A model generated the notes under the pieces. That model had not been told where the DNA came from and ran no database searches. It was given only the letters and a program-made list of their open reading frames with translations. Below are positions 62,723 through 64,000 of a DNA stretch of 64,000 nucleotides, piece after piece (within the stretch, counting starts at the first letter, position 1; every line of letters starts with the position of its first letter). The translations under genes were made by a program, and so were the position numbers. This DNA is from Arminella tubonensis. Its GTDB lineage: Bacteria > Pseudomonadota > Alphaproteobacteria > Rhizobiales > Rhizobiaceae. The DNA is taken from the NCBI RefSeq assembly GCF_003240585.1, contig NZ_PCDP01000038.1, positions 310,001 through 374,000 on the forward strand, in the 5' to 3' direction.

Positions 62723-63691
62723 ATGTCCGACACTCGAAAGCCTGGCCGCGGCCGCGTCTACGGCTCGATCACTGAAACGATCGGCGACACGCCGATCGTC
62801 CGCCTCGACAAGCTGGCCAAGGAGAAGGGCGTCAAGGCCAACCTTCTGGCAAAGCTCGAATTCTTCAATCCGATTGCCTCCGTCAAGGACCGTATCGGCG
62901 TCGCCATGATCGAGAGCCTGGAAGCGCAGGGCAAGATCACCCCCGGCAAGACCACGCTGATCGAGCCTACCTCGGGCAATACCGGCATCGCGCTTGCTTT
63001 TGCCGCGGCGTCCAAGGGCTACAAGCTTATCCTCACCATGCCGGAGACCATGTCGATAGAGCGCCGCAAGATGCTGGCGCTGCTCGGCGCCGAACTTGTA
63101 TTGACCGAGGGGCCGAAAGGCATGAAGGGCGCGATCGCCAAGGCCGAAGAGCTGGCTGCAAGCTTGCCGGACGCGGTCATACCGCAGCAGTTCGAAAATC
63201 TCGCCAATCCTGAAATCCACCGCAAGACGACTGCCGAGGAAATCTGGAACGATACCGACGGCAGCGTCGATATTCTTGTTTCGGGCATCGGCACCGGCGG
63301 AACGATCACCGGCGCCGGACAGGTATTGAAGGCGAGAAAGCCAGGTCTCAAGGTCATCGCCGTCGAGCCGGCTGAATCTCCAGTTCTTTCCGGCGGGGCA
63401 CCCGGGCCGCACAAGATTCAGGGCATTGGCGCAGGCTTTGCACCGGCGATCCTCGACACCAAGATCTATGACGAGGTCGTTACGGTCACCAGTGCAGAGG
63501 CGATCGAAACGGCGCGGCACGTGGCCCGTCTCGAAGGGGTGCCGGTCGGAATTTCCTCCGGCGCCGCCCTGTTTGCCGCGATCAAGATCGGCCTCCGCGA
63601 GGAAAACGCCGGCAAGAACATCGTCGTCATCATTCCCTCCTTTGCCGAACGTTATCTTTCGACGGCACTTTTCGAGGGCCTCGGCGGCTAA
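62723..63691 (+). CDS. cysK: cysteine synthase A
   Basis: 322 residues, PLP-dependent O-acetylserine sulfhydrylase. The PLP lysine is K55 in NPIASVKDRIGVAMIE; other motifs are EPTSGNTGIALAFAA and SGIGTGGTITGAGQVL. It assimilates sulfide into cysteine. An AAGGGAGAG ribosome site precedes the ATG. Confidence 0.95.
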   Translation: MSDTRKPGRGRVYGSITETIGDTPIVRLDKLAKEKGVKANLLAKLEFFNPIASVKDRIGVAMIESLEAQGKITPGKTTLIEPTSGNTGIALAFAAASKGYKLILTMPETMSIERRKMLALLGAELVLTEGPKGMKGAIAKAEELAASLPDAVIPQQFENLANPEIHRKTTAEEIWNDTDGSVDILVSGIGTGGTITGAGQVLKARKPGLKVIAVEPAESPVLSGGAPGPHKIQGIGAGFAPAILDTKIYDEVVTVTSAEAIETARHVARLEGVPVGISSGAALFAAIKIGLREENAGKNIVVIIPSFAERYLSTALFEGLGG

Positions 63692-63713
63692 TATTCTTAC
63701 CTAGTCAAGGAAC

Positions 63714-63737
63714 CGAGAGGCGCCACGGCGCCTCTCG
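63714..63737. terminator. hairpin between cysK and comM/yifB
   Basis: Arms CGAGAGGCGCC and GGCGCCTCTCG (11 bp, perfect) with a 2-nt loop. It lies between convergent genes and may serve both. Confidence 0.65.
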
Positions 63738-63753
63738 TCGTTTCCGCGAATGC

Positions 63754-64000
63754 TCATGCAGCCGCATTCAACCGTTCACCGGCGATACGGTAGGATATGG
63801 CTTCGGCCAGATGGATGCGGCCAACCATTGCCGCGCCGTCGAGATCAGCGAGCGTGCGCGCGACTTTCAGCACACGATGGTAGCCGCGTGCCGAGAACTT
63901 CATCTTTTCGGCTGCATCGCGAAGAAGCTGCAGGCCGGGAGCGTCCGGTTCGGCCAGTTTTTCGATGAGCGACGTCGAGCAGCGCGCATTCGTGCTGATG
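63754..64000 (-). CDS. comM: YifB/ComM-type Mg-chelatase-like AAA ATPase, C-terminal part (cut by window edge)
   Basis: Only the last 81 or so codons are inside the window. Translating the minus strand gives DAPGLQLLRDAAEKMKFSAR, then YHRVLKVARTLADLDG and IHLAEAISYR, the typical C-terminus of YifB/ComM. In other bacteria ComM is a helicase for branch migration in natural transformation. The gene symbol follows the family name. Confidence 0.88.
   Translation of the reverse strand, partial: ISTNARCSTSLIEKLAEPDAPGLQLLRDAAEKMKFSARGYHRVLKVARTLADLDGAAMVGRIHLAEAISYRIAGERLNAAA

Overview
The window looks like chromosomal DNA of a Rhizobiaceae alphaproteobacterium, most likely Rhizobium or a close relative. 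The support is high GC with strongly biased third positions, an ornithine-lipid gene (olsB), a RIME-type palindromic repeat, dnaA next to rpsT, and the gene orders lptC-lptA-lptB-rpoN-hpf-ptsN and hrcA-grpE. Almost all of it is protein coding. I found no tRNA, rRNA, CRISPR array, insertion sequence or prophage.

Layout. 1-33 kb is core housekeeping DNA: glnD (cut by the left edge), a small gene, mutS, olsB, a hybrid histidine kinase, lspA and two RNA methyltransferases, a CoxG-like gene, a GNAT gene, a LapA-domain gene, ihfB, sppA, lptCAB-rpoN-hpf-ptsN, grpE and hrcA, rph-VOC-rdgB-hemW, a three-gene MarR operon, dnaA, rpsT, an enoyl-CoA hydratase, mutM, ubiE and ubiB. 33-41 kb is the most interesting part, a catabolic operon. 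41-48.7 kb holds accessory transporters, oxidoreductases and three LysR regulators. 48.7-51.9 kb has coaBC, a class II amidotransferase and a pirin. 52-54.7 kb has a highly repetitive glycine/histidine/aspartate-rich secreted protein and a BTLCP cysteine peptidase. 54.7-59.7 kb has a GntR-MFS pair, otsB-otsA and an acetyltransferase. 59.7-64 kb has prfC, dut, a LysE exporter, cysK and the end of a comM/yifB gene.

Main discovery. The operon at 33132-40321 encodes, in order, a histidine-ammonia-lyase homologue whose MIO triad (Ala-Ser-Gly) is replaced by Cys-Ala-Asp, a hydantoinase-type amidohydrolase, an M20 N-carbamoyl-amino-acid amidohydrolase, a DUF917 protein (S-methyl-thiohydantoin desulfurase family) and a urocanase homologue. 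This set fits an ergothioneine degradation pathway: ergothionase releases trimethylamine and gives thiourocanate, thiourocanate hydratase gives a thiohydantoin propionate, a desulfurase releases sulfide and gives hydantoin-5-propionate, and two hydrolases then yield N-carbamoyl-glutamate and glutamate. A RIME repeat sits inside the operon, and a 25-codon ORF is coupled to its last gene.

Other points of note are a 43-bp near-perfect palindrome over the start codon of a MarR gene with a five-cysteine tail, a 31-bp palindrome ahead of a GntR gene, a GANTC (CcrM site) cluster and a possible leader ORF upstream of dnaA, a CoaBC that seems to lack the decarboxylase cysteine, and the apparent splitting of a ubiB-coaBC-dut neighbourhood by accessory DNA.
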